Positions 1 through 12,499 are shown, counted from the first letter of the stretch. The stretch: DNA of 64,000 nucleotides from Cryptomeria japonica (GCF_030272615.1 NC_081410.1:257409533-257473532); one strand, 5' to 3'. Notes: generated from the sequence alone by a model not told the origin. Translations and numbers: made by a program.

Positions 1-1475
1 TGTAAGAAGTGGATCTCGAGAGCTCCTAACTGAGCATGATCAAAGTGTGAGTCACTAGTTTTAGTGCAAAACCTCCCAACTTGAATACATCCTTATCACA
101 TACATCTCTAAGACACACTCAGTTTGATAAATGAGAAATTAAATGATGCAAGTTGTGACATCAATGACCTCACCCATCATTTTTGGTGCAGTTGTCAAGG
201 ATTAAAAAATCAAGCTACCAAAGTTTGAAGCCTTAGTGTTGATAAGGAGAGATATTTTGAACTATTTGAAGATCAAGAAGAACAACAAGAGAAGTTTGAG
301 CAACAAGAAGAAGAAATGGGTGACCATGTAGTAGTTGAATATCCCCACCAAATAGGACATTCTCATATCCTATTAATTTAAATGTAAGAGATGATGATTC
401 AAGAGGATCTAGAAGACCTTAAAAATTTAGTCTCAGAATCCGATGAAACCAACATCATTGGATAAAGCTTGCCGACATGATCCCAATGCAACTTTAATCA
501 CATCAAATGGAGTCCATATGAGAGAGCTATGACCAATCAAAGTTTCCAAAAGATGGGTTGACCAAGTACATGTGCTAATGTCAGCATAATGATGTGGCAT
601 GTACAGTTGGCAGGTGAACAACATACTAATATGGACATATCTCAAAGTGCCATGTGTCATCACAAATTGACTTGACACAGTTATTGATTTGGACCAATAG
701 CAGGTTGACACATGTCACTGGTAAAGAATGACACCACGTGGCACCCCTATGGAAGCCCATATGGCAGGTGGCTTGGTTGGTTTGATCAAAGTGTTGGTTG
801 GGGGAATCAAGCCCCCCAACCTCACCTTTCCTATATTTTCTTCTCACCAGCACGCCACACGATTCTCTTTATGCTATATTGGGCATGTGTTATATTTGAA
901 TTTGAAAATTTCCAATTTTGGGGGTCAGGTGGTTCGAACCCTCTACCCCCACATTCCACACATTGATTTCCACCAATGCACTAAGCATGGATTTTGGGAT
1001 ATAAGGTGGATACAATTTTGTTTTATGGTGAACAAATAGTGTCCCAATTGCAAAGGGACTCAGGCTTAGCCCAAACCCCTCAAATAACATTAAAACCTTT
1101 ATACATGCATTCCGAGCCATTCAAAAGTCTTAAGACATAAAACACACAGATTTTTAAGGGATTATAGAGGGGCTTGAGACTTTGAGGGCCATGAAATATT
1201 AAGGCCAAAAATTTTAAAAGGATTTTTGAAATATTTACATTGTACAAAAGGGTTTTAAATAGGTTTAAAGGCGTAATTTGGAGGATAAGGGAAATATTTG
1301 GGGAAACAATTTTGTTAACCCCAAATTAGTATATGAACATGTATTAAAGGAGGAATTGTGGCTCTTGAAAGTGAGATGAATTAGAATTCTCTTGGAGGAA
1401 ATGAGACATATTGGAAAATAGGAATCTTGAATATTTTTTGTAAGTGCAAAGACATTGTCAATTTGTATTACTTTT
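1..1475. other. Left flank of TatA; probable LTR/leader of TatE
   Basis: No coding region is supported here; the short open frames overlap on both strands and match nothing I recognise. The stretch is the left half of the sequence split by TatA, whose CTTTT duplication sits at 1471-1475 and 14183-14187. The right half (14183 onward) reads like an LTR/leader leading into a plus-strand gag, so this is probably U3 of the same old element. A palindromic G-box-like CCACGTGGC lies at 734-742. Assignment to TatE is inference. Confidence 0.4.
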
Positions 1476-3117
1476 TGTGTGGGAGAAAATGAAGACTAGG
1501 TTAACATGCCCTAATCCTACCTTTTGACACACATTACGGAATATGAAAGAGCCTAGAGGTATCACACAATTGGCTACTTCTTTTTGTGAAAGAGAGAGCC
1601 ATGGGCTACCTATTAGGATTTCTATTCCTTTGTTGTAATTGAAAGGTAAGATTATGCAAGTTCAATTCCTAACCCTAAAATGCAAGTATGAACTAATAAT
1701 AAGATTGCAGAATTGAACTTAAACAATGGAAAGCTACAAACACAAGGACAAGACAAGAATGCAGATGCATACTCGGAGTCAAAATTTGATTGAAAATGTT
1801 TGGGACGGGGGCGCAGGCGCCACTGTCCTGATTCTATCCCAGAAACTACACCTGAAATTGCCGTTTTGCACTCTGGAAAACTATCGAAAATGCTGTCTAT
1901 CAGGAGGACCAGGGCACCCAGCGCCTCTGTCCCAGGGACCAGGGCACCCAGCACCCCTGTCCAGGTAGGACCAGGGTGCCCCATGCCCCTATCCTGGTCT
2001 TTTGCTCTGCAATTTGGTGTGGAGTGCTGTCTCGACCTGCTTTTCCCGGATCTGCAACCTGTGGCGTCGTCCGAGTCCTGAAACCTGCACTTGTATTTGA
2101 AAAGGGTGTTTGGGTGGCTATATAGGGTTTTGCCTTAGTCAAACCCCCGCTTTGGTGATTTCCACCTCCACGAATAGCCAAGTTGTATTGTAAAAGTAAC
2201 GTGTGTGCAAGATCTAAAATGCAAGTAAGCAAACTAGAGCAACCTAGAAAGTAAACCCTAATTGCTTGTAAATGATAATGTAAATGCTCTAAATAAAGAT
2301 GCAAAGTGATCTAAAGCATGAATAAATGATATATTGAAGCTTATGCAAAGACATGAAAACAACATGAAATCATACCCAACCCCCAAGGGAGGGGTACAAG
2401 CCAATCTTCAGTCGGTAATCTCCTATTGTTCTTCAATGTCTTCCAAGCCCTAAATGGATGAATGGAATTGATAAATGCTTGATAGAGGGATGTTGAATGT
2501 TACTGAAGTCTTCAAAGATCTGCTCTTTCGCTGCATATGAGATTCCTAAAAACAAAATTCGGATCCTTTCAAATGAAGAAAGAGAGCTCTTATGTATGAA
2601 ACCCTAGGTCGTAATTTCGTCTTTTGGCCGACCTAGAGATTGAATCTCCCGCCAATTTCTTGGGGTTAAGCTTTATTTTATGATTGGATCGTGCCCCTAA
2701 AATTTTGGGAAAAATGTCTGGGACCGTGTGCACTCCGGGCGCCATGGTCCTGGCAACTTTTCACCAAATTTTCAGGGCCGTCAGATATGATGATTTTAGA
2801 GAGAATACCGAAGTTACAGGTGATTTCAAGATGTTTTGACCCCCGAAATCAAGCCCCCAAGTTCAAAAGAAGGCCTAATTAGGATTTTTGATTAGATGAT
2901 GTATTGGAGGAATAAAATGAAAAGGGGCACACTTTAATGAAAGGGCCTGACTTTATGATGTGAAGGATGATGAACTAGGACCTTAGACCTAATTAATTTG
3001 ATTAATTAAGTGCTAAAGGAGATATGCAATGCAAAATGTAAAATGCACCAATTTGGGTGCTAAACTAGGTGTGAAATTGTACCACCCTAGCAAGTGCATA
3101 CACTTTATGATGCTACA
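1476..3117 (-). repeat. TatA 3' LTR (left copy)
   Basis: 1642 bp, closely similar to 12523-14182. It is the 3' LTR because pol is on the minus strand. A minus-strand TATA-like CCTATATAG lies at about 2118-2126. It contains short GC-rich repeats around GGACCAGGGCRCCCAGC at about 1908-1990 and a GGGCGCCATGGTCC block near 2737. The 110-codon open frame across 1652-1984 recurs in the other LTR and is incidental. Confidence 0.93.
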
Positions 3118-3132
3118 TTTAGCCCCCACTTT
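3118..3132 (-). other. TatA polypurine tract
   Basis: On the minus strand this reads AAAGTGGGGGCTAAA directly against the 3' LTR start TGTAGC, the usual place for plus-strand priming. Two more G blocks lie upstream in element sense, near 3226 and 3350. Confidence 0.8.
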
Positions 3133-3699
3133 AGCGGTCATATGAGTACTACATGCATATGCAAGCTAAAGTACAGAAAGTAAACATCATTTGAAAAAGG
3201 ATATATCCATAAGTTCGTCGAACGAAGCCCCCAGCGGTATCTGCAGTACACAGTTAGGAACTGCACCCTAAAAAACACACGTTAGATCAAAAAATCACCT
3301 CATGCTTACTAAGGAAGGTGATGAAATTTGTGAGTAGCTATATGCCCCCCCCTGTTTCGACTTGCTTATTAGGGAGGTGAAACAGGGTAGCATGTTTACT
3401 TACGACAAATTGTGTAAGAGAGTATTGATGAGGGATGTTCACTGAAAAGGCTTCATCAGAGCACTTTTTGGAACATCCCAAGAGTAGGGGAATGAAAATA
3501 TGATTCCTACGCAACAAACGATTTGAAAATCGCATCTCCCAAACTCAAGTTATGATGAAATGAGTGATAGAGGAAAATTAGGGTTTTGAAAGTAAAGGTA
3601 AAGGAATGAAAGTATATACCTTGAAAGTGACATTTGCATTTGTCACTTTGTTGATTTCTAAATATTTTTTATTGCAGCGGAGCCCACATAGCCATCATC
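3133..3699. other. TatA non-coding 3' region / upstream of the antisense gene
   Basis: No gene. On the minus strand it holds G blocks (a run of eight G near 3346-3354 and CTGGGGGC near 3226). On the plus strand it would be the promoter or leader of the plant mobile domain gene. A splice-acceptor-like pyrimidine tract ending in TTGCAG lies at about 3671-3676, so a further upstream exon is possible. Confidence 0.5.
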
Positions 3700-6173
3700 A
3701 TGCCTTCACGATGACCGGAGTGTCCCACGAGGATTGAGATCTTGCGACAGGCCGTGATCAATGACGAGCCACTGGACGAGGTGAGTTGATTGAACGTTGA
3801 CTTTTGATTTTCTGCATTTGACTTTTTGTGATCGTTTGCGGGCCCTGGAATCTGACCGTAGGTCCCACACAGGGTGCCATTGTCCCTGTGGGGCACCATG
3901 GTCCCTTCAGGGTGCCATGGTCCCTGACAGGGCGCCATGGTCCCTGACAGGGCGCCATGGTCCCAATCAGGACTTGGCGAGAGATGTCAGGGTTAGCATA
4001 TGATGTTCGACAATTTGCATGAATGATTTTGATGATTGAGTACTGATTATAGTTATTTTTTTGTGTTGCAGGGTCTCCCATACATGAGAGAGCATACGAC
4101 GGGGCAGATTCTTCATAGTTTGCAAGATCAGATTCCCTGGCTTACTCAGGCAGAGAGAGATACATTGTCTATAGTAGGTTTGTGGTCTATGATTCTTATG
4201 CTGGCCATTCGATTTCATCCCGCGATGCTGATGGCACTCATGGAGCGATGGGATCCTGACACATGCACGTTCCAGCTTCCAATAGGGGAGATGACGGTGA
4301 CACTTGAGGATGTGTACCGCATTCTTTGCCTACCGATCAGAGGAGCTACTGTGACATATGCGACCAATCGGTCAGTAGAGGATCATCAGAGGGAGTAGGT
4401 ATATTGCATAGGGAGAGTCATGCCGAGTGAGACAAGAGGTCGTATCATGGTCAGCTGGCTCTTACATCCTACAGGAGAGGTGCCCCTCATGAGACGTCTT
4501 ATGATAGCCATCATTGCAATAGCTGCCTGCCCTAATGGGCGAGGTACGCACATGCATGGGGGTCTCACATGGTGCATCAGGGCTATGGAGAGACATAGGA
4601 GAGTATACACCTGGGGTCAGAGTATGCTTGCACATCTCTATCACGACCTCGAGGAGTATGTTTTCGGACAGGGTTGCAGCTTGATGACATGCACACTTCT
4701 GCAGGTGTGGATATTTGAGCTCTTTACATGCACCAGGCATATCGGCTATTCGATGAGTGCGGCTAGTGAGCGACCTAGGGTATTTGCTTATCCACTTACT
4801 AGCGAGTGGAGATTTGGAGATCTACTGTATTGGAGAGTGACATTTGACAGATTGACAGCTAAGGTGACTGTGTGGAGACCATATCTGCGGATGCACAGAT
4901 GGGATGGGATGGAGAGACAGTTAGCATGCTTACAAAGGAACCGCCTACTGAGAGGGCGATATCCACACATCATAGTCCCATTCTACTTTGATTGAGTATG
5001 GAGGTAGTTTGGGCTAGAGCAGTGTGTTCCAGTCGATGTGCCCATCTACACTTGACACTCACGAGTCCTTCCCAGACCCAGAGTAGTAGCGAGACCTACA
5101 ATAGATGATATCGAGATCACAGATATAGAGGGGTCCAACCAGGATGTGGTCATTGATTACGCTGCAGACCTTGGGGCACAGTGCAGGTATCTCTCATGGT
5201 TTATGAGATCATACCCAGGGCCTATCTTTCCACCAGATCACTTGACAGGCCATCCAGGCCCATGGAGACATGGAGATTGAGATGAGGATAAGGGATCCAG
5301 GTTGGAGGAGGGAGAGGGTCATGAGGAGGCAGGAGATCCTGATCCACCCACAGGGGATCAGCCTAGTGCCGAGGAGGAGGAGGATGATGACACAGATATA
5401 GATGAGGAGAACAAGGATGCAGGTGAGGATGCAGACGAGGATGAGGATGAGGATGAGGATGAGGATGAGGATGGGTTAGATGCCGCTCCCTACCATTCAG
5501 GAGATGATACCATAGCCCTGGATCCTCCTCTTATTCCCCAAAAGGGGGAACATGAGGCGATACGAAGACCTGTTTCTAGTACGGGCCAGCCTACACCCAT
5601 CATGCACAGATTATTTGAGCGTGGGGAGCCTAGTAGTTCCCAGTCACAGATGCTACCATATCACGATCCCTACTGGCGTGAGGGAGATCCAGGTATAGTA
5701 GGTTTAAATTGATTGATTGATGTTTTGATGATATAAAATGGTACTAATACATGTTTTGTTCTACTGCTACAGCTAATGTGCAGGAGTGGCATTCTCTGAT
5801 CCAGCAAGCAGTGATAGATATTTCTACGATGGTGCAGATCCCTAGTTCCTCACAGGTTGCTTATAGACCTCAAGGGAATGCGGGTCGGCATGATGATTTT
5901 TTTTCCCCATTTCGAGTATAGGTAGAGATATGGAGGGAGAGAGAGCGAGCTCTATCAGAGGACCTTCAGCGGGTACAATGTGATCTAGCAGCAGCTCAGG
6001 CTGAGGCTACCTCGTATCACGCGATCCTTATGGATAGGGATCGTAGGAGTTTCTCGCAAAGCCATTCACGATCTATATCATGGTATACCCCTATGGGTCC
6101 ACCCACATGGCCGGATCAGGAGGGAGCATCTAGTCGTCACACTCCAGCCACCAGCCCTAGGGATAGGAGATGA
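3700..6173 (+). pseudogene. Antisense plant mobile domain (PMD, MAIN/MAIL-like) gene inside TatA
   Basis: Runs opposite to pol. Exon 1 (3700-3780) ends at a GAG|GTGAGT donor. Intron 1 (3781-4071) ends TTTTTTTGTGTTGCAG. Exon 2 (4072-5692) carries the PMD: ERWDPDTCTFQLPIGEMTVT (about 4234-4290), then a LEDVYRIL-type segment, then YTWGQSMLAHLYHDL (about 4606-4650) and LLQVWIFEL. A D/E-rich stretch follows (about 5360-5480). Intron 2 (5693-5772, GT...CTACAG) joins in phase to exon 3, a coiled coil (REREALSEDLQ-type) with a Ser/Arg-rich tail ending at TGA 6171-6173. Exon 1 has a TGA, and exon 2 has in-frame stops at 4396, 4993 and a few more before 5280. PMD proteins such as Arabidopsis MAIN and MAIL1 act in transposon silencing and gene expression; the role here is unknown. 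TatB has a homologue in the same position. Confidence 0.82.
3868..3970 (+). repeat. GC-rich minisatellite in intron 1 of the TatA PMD gene
   Basis: About five imperfect copies of a roughly 20-bp unit, GGGCGCCATGGTCCCTGACA, the last ones nearly identical. It lies inside the predicted intron. The same core, GGGCGCCATGGTCC, also occurs in both TatA LTRs (near 2737 and 13803). Confidence 0.85.
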
Positions 6174-6233
6174 TCTTATGATGTAGGGTAGGTCACATTT
6201 TGGATGTGTAGTGACCTACCTTTGTATATTGAT

Positions 6234-6288
<55 letters not shown>

Positions 6289-6807
6289 TGCTTCTTTGTC
6301 TCAAACGTGTTATCTTTAATGTCTAAAAACAATGGGTATTTTGATTAAAGTTAATACATTTGGTAGATGTACATGTATGTTCTGAATTTAATTTCCATGT
6401 GATTGATTTCTCAATGCTCCATGATTAAATTGATACATGTGTGACTTAATTAAAATATTTAATCAAGTACTACATTGATGATAGGGAAGAAAATATGTGT
6501 TAAGCCTAAGAATCATATAACTAATGTGATTTAATTTGAATTTAAACACAACATGACATGATTCAATTTAACACATAAAGACATTGTGTAATATGCCAAC
6601 ATAATGAAAAATGTAAATCTTTTGCAATTTACATAAAATGAATTCAAGACAAACCATAAAGTAAAGAAACATGCTTGTCAGGAACGAAGCAATATAGATT
6701 AAACAAAACATCATTTAATTCCATTTGCTCTAACAAAGATATGCTAACATATTATCCAATTTTGAAGAAGTGAGAAAGGAAATAGATGAATGATAAGGAA
6801 TGAGGAA
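6174..6807. other. AT-rich spacer between convergent PMD gene and pol
   Basis: No gene. This is the tail-to-tail interval between the antisense gene (ends 6173) and pol (ends 6808). It begins with a (CA)n microsatellite and is otherwise AT-rich sequence without recognisable structure. Confidence 0.7.
6235..6282. repeat. (CA)24 microsatellite
   Basis: Perfect run of 24 CA dinucleotides, starting 61 bases after the PMD gene stop codon. Confidence 0.98.
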
Positions 6808-7116
6808 TTAAGCATAGTATCTATGCAAGTGCATAGCGTTTATAGGGTCTTTAAGAGACGTACCATCTACACCCGCTATTTTGTAAGCACCTGATCCATA
6901 ATCTTCAATAACAATATACGGTCCAAGCCAATTAGGACTAAATTTTCCCTTTTCTTCAGGTAAGGCATTCACATTGCGCTGATTCTCATAGAGCACTAAG
7001 TCACCCACTGAGAAGGAACGTTGAATAACCTTATCATTATAACTTCATTGTAAAGTTTTGTGATACGCTTGAATATGCTAAAGAGCATTTATACGCTATT
7101 CATCAAGCATCTCAAG
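6808..7116 (-). pseudogene. TatA pol: integrase C-terminal tail
   Basis: Continues the integrase in the same frame. The 66-residue end (7008-6808) begins GDLVLYENQRN and has GKFSPNWLGPYIV, the SH3-like tail of gypsy integrases. It ends in DPINAMHLHRYYA and a normal stop. Two or more in-frame stops lie between 7117 and 7009, so it is separated from the catalytic core. TatB ends in the closely similar NSMHLRKYWA. Confidence 0.88.
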
Positions 7117-9717
7117 CTATTGAAGTCTTTGATCTCTATAAGCGTCATCATCTACTATACCTTTGAGAGAAACTCTAAGTGATGGAATCTCTAATTCTAA
7201 AGGCATAATAGCATCAACACCATAAACAAGATTATAAGGTGTAGTTCCGGTAGCAATTCGTACGCTCGTTCGGTAGGCCCAAAGAGCATAAATTAGCTGA
7301 GTACTCCAATCCTTACCATGCTTATTCATGGTTTTATGAAGAATTTGTTCAATTATCTTATTGGATGATTCAGCTTGACCATTTGATTGAGGATAGTATG
7401 GTGTAGAAAATTGATGTTTGATATGATACTTCTCGAGGAATTTCTTCATGTCCTTGTTCTTAAATGATGTCCCATTATCAGAGATTATAGTTGAAGGTAT
7501 CCCAAATCGAGAAATAATGTTTTCTAGAAGGAATCGACAAATCACTTCAGCAGTAGTAGAGCGAAGGGGAACGACTTCTACCCACTTTGTAAAGTAATCT
7601 ATTGCGGTTATAATGAAAGTATGTCCTTGAGATGAAGGAGGAGAGATTTTACCAATAAGATCCAGCCCCCATGCGGAGAAAGGCCAAGAAGCTACATGAG
7701 AATGAAGTTCTTGGGCAGGAGCATGAATCAAATTATTGTGTTGTTGACATTGATGACATTTCTTAACAAATGAAAAAGAATCCTGCTGCATAATTTGCCA
7801 ATAATATCCCATACGAAGCAACCTTTGAACCAAGGATTTGCCTCCAAAATGCCCCCCACAGGCACCTGAATGCACCTCTTCAAGAGCAATAGGGATTTCC
7901 AATTTGTTAAGACAATGAAGGAGAAGACCATTATAACCCCTTCGGTAAAGAACATTAGAAAGAATGATATATCTAGCGGACAACTTGCAAACTCTAGCCC
8001 TAGTGTTCCTATTAGTGGAATCAGGAAAGGTACCATCAGTCAAGTATCTTATGATATGCGAATACCATTCATCTGAGTCTATAAAGTCACAACATGTCAC
8101 CAAGCTAGAATCATCTACAATAGTTGGAGAAATAAGGTTGTGAATAACAAATTTAAGATCAACCATAGGGTCCTCTAAAGATACCAAAGAAGCCACACAT
8201 GCCATTGCATCTGCATGTCGATTATCTTTTCGAGGAACACGTTCCATGGTGTAAGAATCAAATTTTTGTAACAAAGAGATAGCAAGGTCTTTATATTGTG
8301 ATAATTTGTCTTGTTTCGCTTGATATAGTCCTGTTACTTGTCTTCTAATTAGTTGAGAATCTCCAAAAATATGTATGTGTTTTATATTCAAAGCTAAGGC
8401 TGCCTTTATTCCTGCTATAAGAGCCTCATACTCAGCAATGTTATTGGTACATAGGAAATTGAGACGATAAGATAAGGGAATGGACTTCTTTGTAGGAGGA
8501 ATCAAAACAACCCCTGCCCCCGATCCTGTACGACACTTAGAGCCATCAAAGTATAACTCCCAAGTTTCATCTTTCTCTATACAAAGGATGAAGTCGTCAG
8601 GAAAAGACTCAGGGTTAGGGAAGGAGAAAGGTGAAGGGGCCTCAACTAGGTGATCGGTCAATGCTTGCCCTTTAATTGCTCTTTGTGAAACAAATTTAAG
8701 GTCAAATTCAGTTAACATCATAACCCACTTAGCTAGGCGTCCTGATAAATCAGTTTTAGAGAAAAGATGCTTCAAAGGATCAAACTTTACCATGACGTGG
8801 ACTTCTGAATTAAAGAGATAATGTCTCAATTTCTGAGTCGCAAACACCAAGGCCAAGCATTGTCTTTCTATCACAGAATATTGGGTCTCATAATCGAGTA
8901 AGGTACGACTTATATAATAAACCAGACACTCCTTACCATCTTTATCATGTTGTGCCAATAATGCTGCAAGAGCATGAGAGGAAGCAGCTGTATAAAGAAG
9001 GAAGGGTTTAGAAGGTTCGACAGGTTGAAGAATAGAAGGATTAGCCAAATACACTTTTAAATCTTCAAATGCTTGCTGACAATCTTCATTCCATTGAAAA
9101 GTGATATTCTTTTTGAGAAGTTGAGTAAAAGGAAAAGTACGATCCACAAGTTGAGATACAAACCTACGAATAGCTTGAATTTTTCCTTGTAAGCTTTTGA
9201 GTTGAGACACATTTCTAGGAGGTGGCATGTTGACAATAGCATCTATTTTCTTAGTATCCACCTCAATCCCACAATGCGAAACTATGAATCCTAATAGTTT
9301 TCCACTATCCACACCAAAAACACATTTTCGGGGATTCAAGCGCATGTGATATTTACGAATCCTTTCAAAGATTTGACGAAGGATTTTAATATGATCTATG
9401 CGAAGAATGGATTTGGCCAAAATATCATCAACATAATCCTCTAAAATCTTATGCATATAATCATGAAAGATAAGGTTCATCGCTCATTGATAAGTTGCAC
9501 CGGCATTTTTAAGTCCAAAAGGCATCATTATCCAACAAAACGTACCCCAAGGAGTGGTGAAAGTGGTTTTGAATTGATCTTGAGGGTTAATGTAAATTTG
9601 ATTGTATCCTGAAAAACCATCCATGAAGGATAACAAGGCATGTCCTGCAGTAGAATCAACTATCATGTCAATGTTTGGAAGAGGGAAATCATCCTTTAAA
9701 GAAGCCTTATTTAAGTC
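7117..9717 (-). pseudogene. TatA pol: RT, RNase H, archaeal-type RNase H, integrase
   Basis: Reverse transcriptase palm with MPFGLKNAGATYQ and YVDD (about 9430), then an ordinary RNase H region (about 8980-8670) reading LLYTAASSHALAALLAQ, where the first catalytic aspartate is missing. Next is the archaeal-type RNase H of Tat elements (about 8570-8160), with YFDGS, AEYEA, GDSQL and HADAMA supplying all four acidic residues. The integrase follows: HHCC finger about 7990-7750, then D, D, E in WGLDLIG, ISDNGTSF and NGQAESSNK. Interruptions are TGA at 9484-9486, where TatB has CGA (Arg), and TAG at 7117-7119. Everything is in one frame with 9718-12354. Confidence 0.93.
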
Positions 9718-10830
9718 TCAAAAATTGGTACACATTCTTATTTTATTATCTGGTTTAGCCACAATGACAATATTTGAAATCCACAGGGAATAATCAATAG
9801 GGCAGATAAATCCAGCCTCCAATAACTTTTCAATCTTAGCCTTAACAAGCAGAGCCACCTTAGGATTCATTTTTCGAATCTTTTGTTTCACGGGCTTAGC
9901 ATCAGGAACTAAGACAATGTTATGAGTAACAATCTTACGATCTATACCAGGCATGTCAGAGTATGTCCAAGCAAAGATTTCGGGGAATTCATGCAATAAA
10001 TCTTCATATTGTTTTTGTTCCTCTTCATCCAAACATTTTCCAATTTTAATAACTTTTTCTTCATTGCAAGGATCCATCTTAACATTAGTGGTGTCACTTA
10101 TGAGAAGATTACTTTGTTGAGGAGCATCCTTTAACTGAGGGAATTCTTTCACAATCTCATCATTATCAATCTCTTTTCCAAAATAGGCTTCAGTGTTCAA
10201 ACAATAAGGGAGTCCCCTATTGTGATGATAACGAGGAAGAGTATCATATGCTCCTAAAAACTCAGCTAAAGCATCATCGGTAAGAAAAACATCCAAAGCA
10301 CAGGCACACGAAGGATCCTCATCAATGTACTCAGGGTGTTGCATTGATAGAGATGTAGAAATAGCATTAACACTAATACATGGTCTCTTAGAAGCTTTAG
10401 TGCACTTGCAGGGATTATAGCCAAATCCAAAGGCATAATTGTGAAGATTATTCTCTAGAGGAACCTTTATCCCTTGTTCGTGAGTGCCACAACCATTTCC
10501 ATGATACCCATGCTTAGCAAAAATGCGAAAACCATGACCATAACGATCAGCCATTTCAGAAAGAGAAGGCGGTTTTTCATAAGACAAAGAATCAAACTCT
10601 TCAGAATTAGAGGTGTGAGGAGAAGAAGTTTGAGAAGCGGCCACAAAATTATTGCTCATAGGCTCAGGTAATGTTGATTGATTTTTAGCTTCTTCCTTCT
10701 TTTCAACTTTAAGCTCTCTAGAAGGAACCTTATATTCACCTACAAAGGTAGGATTAAAATCAAGGGATCCCCAATCATCGTCTGTGAGAACCTTCTCAGG
10801 ATCAAAGTCCTTCTTATGTGTAGTTTCAAG
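9718..10830 (-). pseudogene. TatA pol: G-patch domain and RT N-terminus
   Basis: Same frame as the protease part. A glycine-rich G-patch lies at about 10550-10410 (KHGYHGNGCGTHEQG...FGFGY), a domain typical of Tat polyproteins between protease and RT. Next comes the pre-RT linker with FPEIFAWTYSDMPGID (about 9980-9935), then the RT fingers with KIRKMNP and AGFICPIDYSLWISN. It stops at TGA 9718-9720 just after TNF, where TatB has Arg (RDLNKA), so this looks like a CGA-to-TGA change. Confidence 0.9.
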
Positions 10831-12354
10831 TCAAGAAGAGTCTTCTTCAGGAGCTCTAGACTCATCCAAAGAATTTTGATCATCAGAGAGAGAGGATTCA
10901 TCGATAGGTATCTTGTTTAAAGAGTCATCACTAGATGAGGATGGCTTAGAAGAACCCCCTTTGGAAGTAGATGTTTGTAAACAAGCTTGGAAATTAGTAT
11001 CACCTATCAAGGTATATGTCTTATTGTTATAAATAAATTTAACTTGTCTATGCAATGTAGAGGGCACGACTTGCATAATATGAATCCAAGGTCTCCCTAA
11101 TAACAAGTTGTATGTTAAATTTCCCGACATAACATGGATAGGAGTAGGGAAAGTAACAGGCCCCACTGTGAGGGGTAAGGTGATAATACCTAATGAAGTC
11201 TTAGCCACATTATCAAAGCCTCTAATAGGATGAGAGTCAGGCTCAATTAGGGATGTATCCACATTCATCTTATGCAAAAGATTAATGCTACACACATTAA
11301 GACCAGAGCCATTATCTAGTAGTGTTTGTCTTATAGCAGTGTCTTTCATGATAACCACAATCATCAAGGGATCATATTGATGTTGAATTTCACTAGTAGG
11401 CAACTCATCTTGGGTAAACACAATTTGAGCTTTAGGATTCATCATAGAGTTAACCAAAGATGCTATATTACGAGATATATTTGGTGGAGGAACATTCAAA
11501 TCTTTCAAGGCATCTTGTAACATTCCATGATGAGCGGAAGAAGTTTGAATCAAATCCCAAAGGGATATCTTAGTAGGGGTAGCTTTAAGTTGTTCTATGA
11601 GATCATATTCCTTAATAAGAACTTGTGAAATACATGGAGCTTGCGGAAGAATTGGTTGAGGATTCGGAAGAGAAACTGGAGTAACCGAAGGAGGACTGGG
11701 TTGCCTATTATTTCTAGTATGATAAGTATGGGCAACCGCATGATAACTCTCTCTAGTTATTTGCTTGGCACAACTATAAGGACTTATAGGTTTTCTTCCT
11801 TGCACAGTGATGATTGGTTTATTTGGAGTATGAAAGGAATCATGATCATACCCTCCTTGGATAGTAAGGAGAGGTGATTTAGGAACTTGAAAGGTGGGAG
11901 AAGGATAAGCACCTTGGACTTCAAAGAGAGGCTTATTATGCTCATTCAAGTTTATCATGTTAACCAATTTAGAAGTCTTGTTCTTGTTTAAAGATTTTGA
12001 TAAAGCCACAAAGTCATCAAGAGCATCATCCAACAAAGTATGATCATAGCTATCAAAAGGTTTATCTTTTGGTTCAAAAGGAGATATCTCTTCATAGAGG
12101 GGATTGTTGAAAACAACCATGTTACTAGATTTAGTGGAAGAGTTGATAGGAATGTACCCTTGAGAGGAATCATTCAACTTATCTTTCTCATCACAACGAA
12201 ATGGCATAGTAACAAGGTTTATGAGTTTTTGGTAAAACGAAGGTTTGGCATCTTTAGGGTTCAAAAACTCATCTAAAGCTTCATCTAATTCATCTTGGCT
12301 ATACTCATAATAATCATCATAAGCATGAACATTTTGCAAATAAAAGTCTGACAT
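10831..12354 (-). pseudogene. TatA pol N-terminus: acidic region and aspartic protease, no capsid
   Basis: Begins 145 bases after the primer binding site with an acidic, low-complexity N-terminus (DELDEALDEFL and a related DDALDDF). Three roughly 20-residue repeats ending in V/I-Q-G follow. The conserved Tat linker YDLIEQL...TKISLWDLIQ lies at about 11600-11540. The retropepsin has LLDNGSGLNVCS (about 11330-11290) and the flap-side NLLLGRPWIH (about 11115-11085). It ends at TGA 10831-10833 and the frame continues beyond. No major-homology or zinc-knuckle region is present, so gag is absent. The start at 12354 is the first ATG in the frame. Confidence 0.88.
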
Positions 12355-12499
12355 TTTGAAATAAAAGTTGCATGAAAATTAAACACACAATGCAAAGAAA
12401 CACACTCTTTTTTTTTTTTTTTTATAATGAAAATGAAATGAAAACACACTAAATCTAGATCTAGATCTAACAAATGCAATGCAAGAGGAAGCAATGATA

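Noticed and set aside
712-1039. Pair of overlapping 84- and 103-codon frames in the left flank
   Set aside because: Overlapping frames with no homology I can recognise, in LTR-like sequence.
1652-1984. 110-codon minus-strand open frame, repeated at 12700-13032
   Set aside because: It lies inside the TatA LTR in both copies and overlaps open frames on the other strand. No known domain; explained as LTR sequence.
6235-6282. (CA)24 as a regulatory element
   Set aside because: A perfect microsatellite in a convergent 3' spacer; nothing supports a function beyond a simple repeat.
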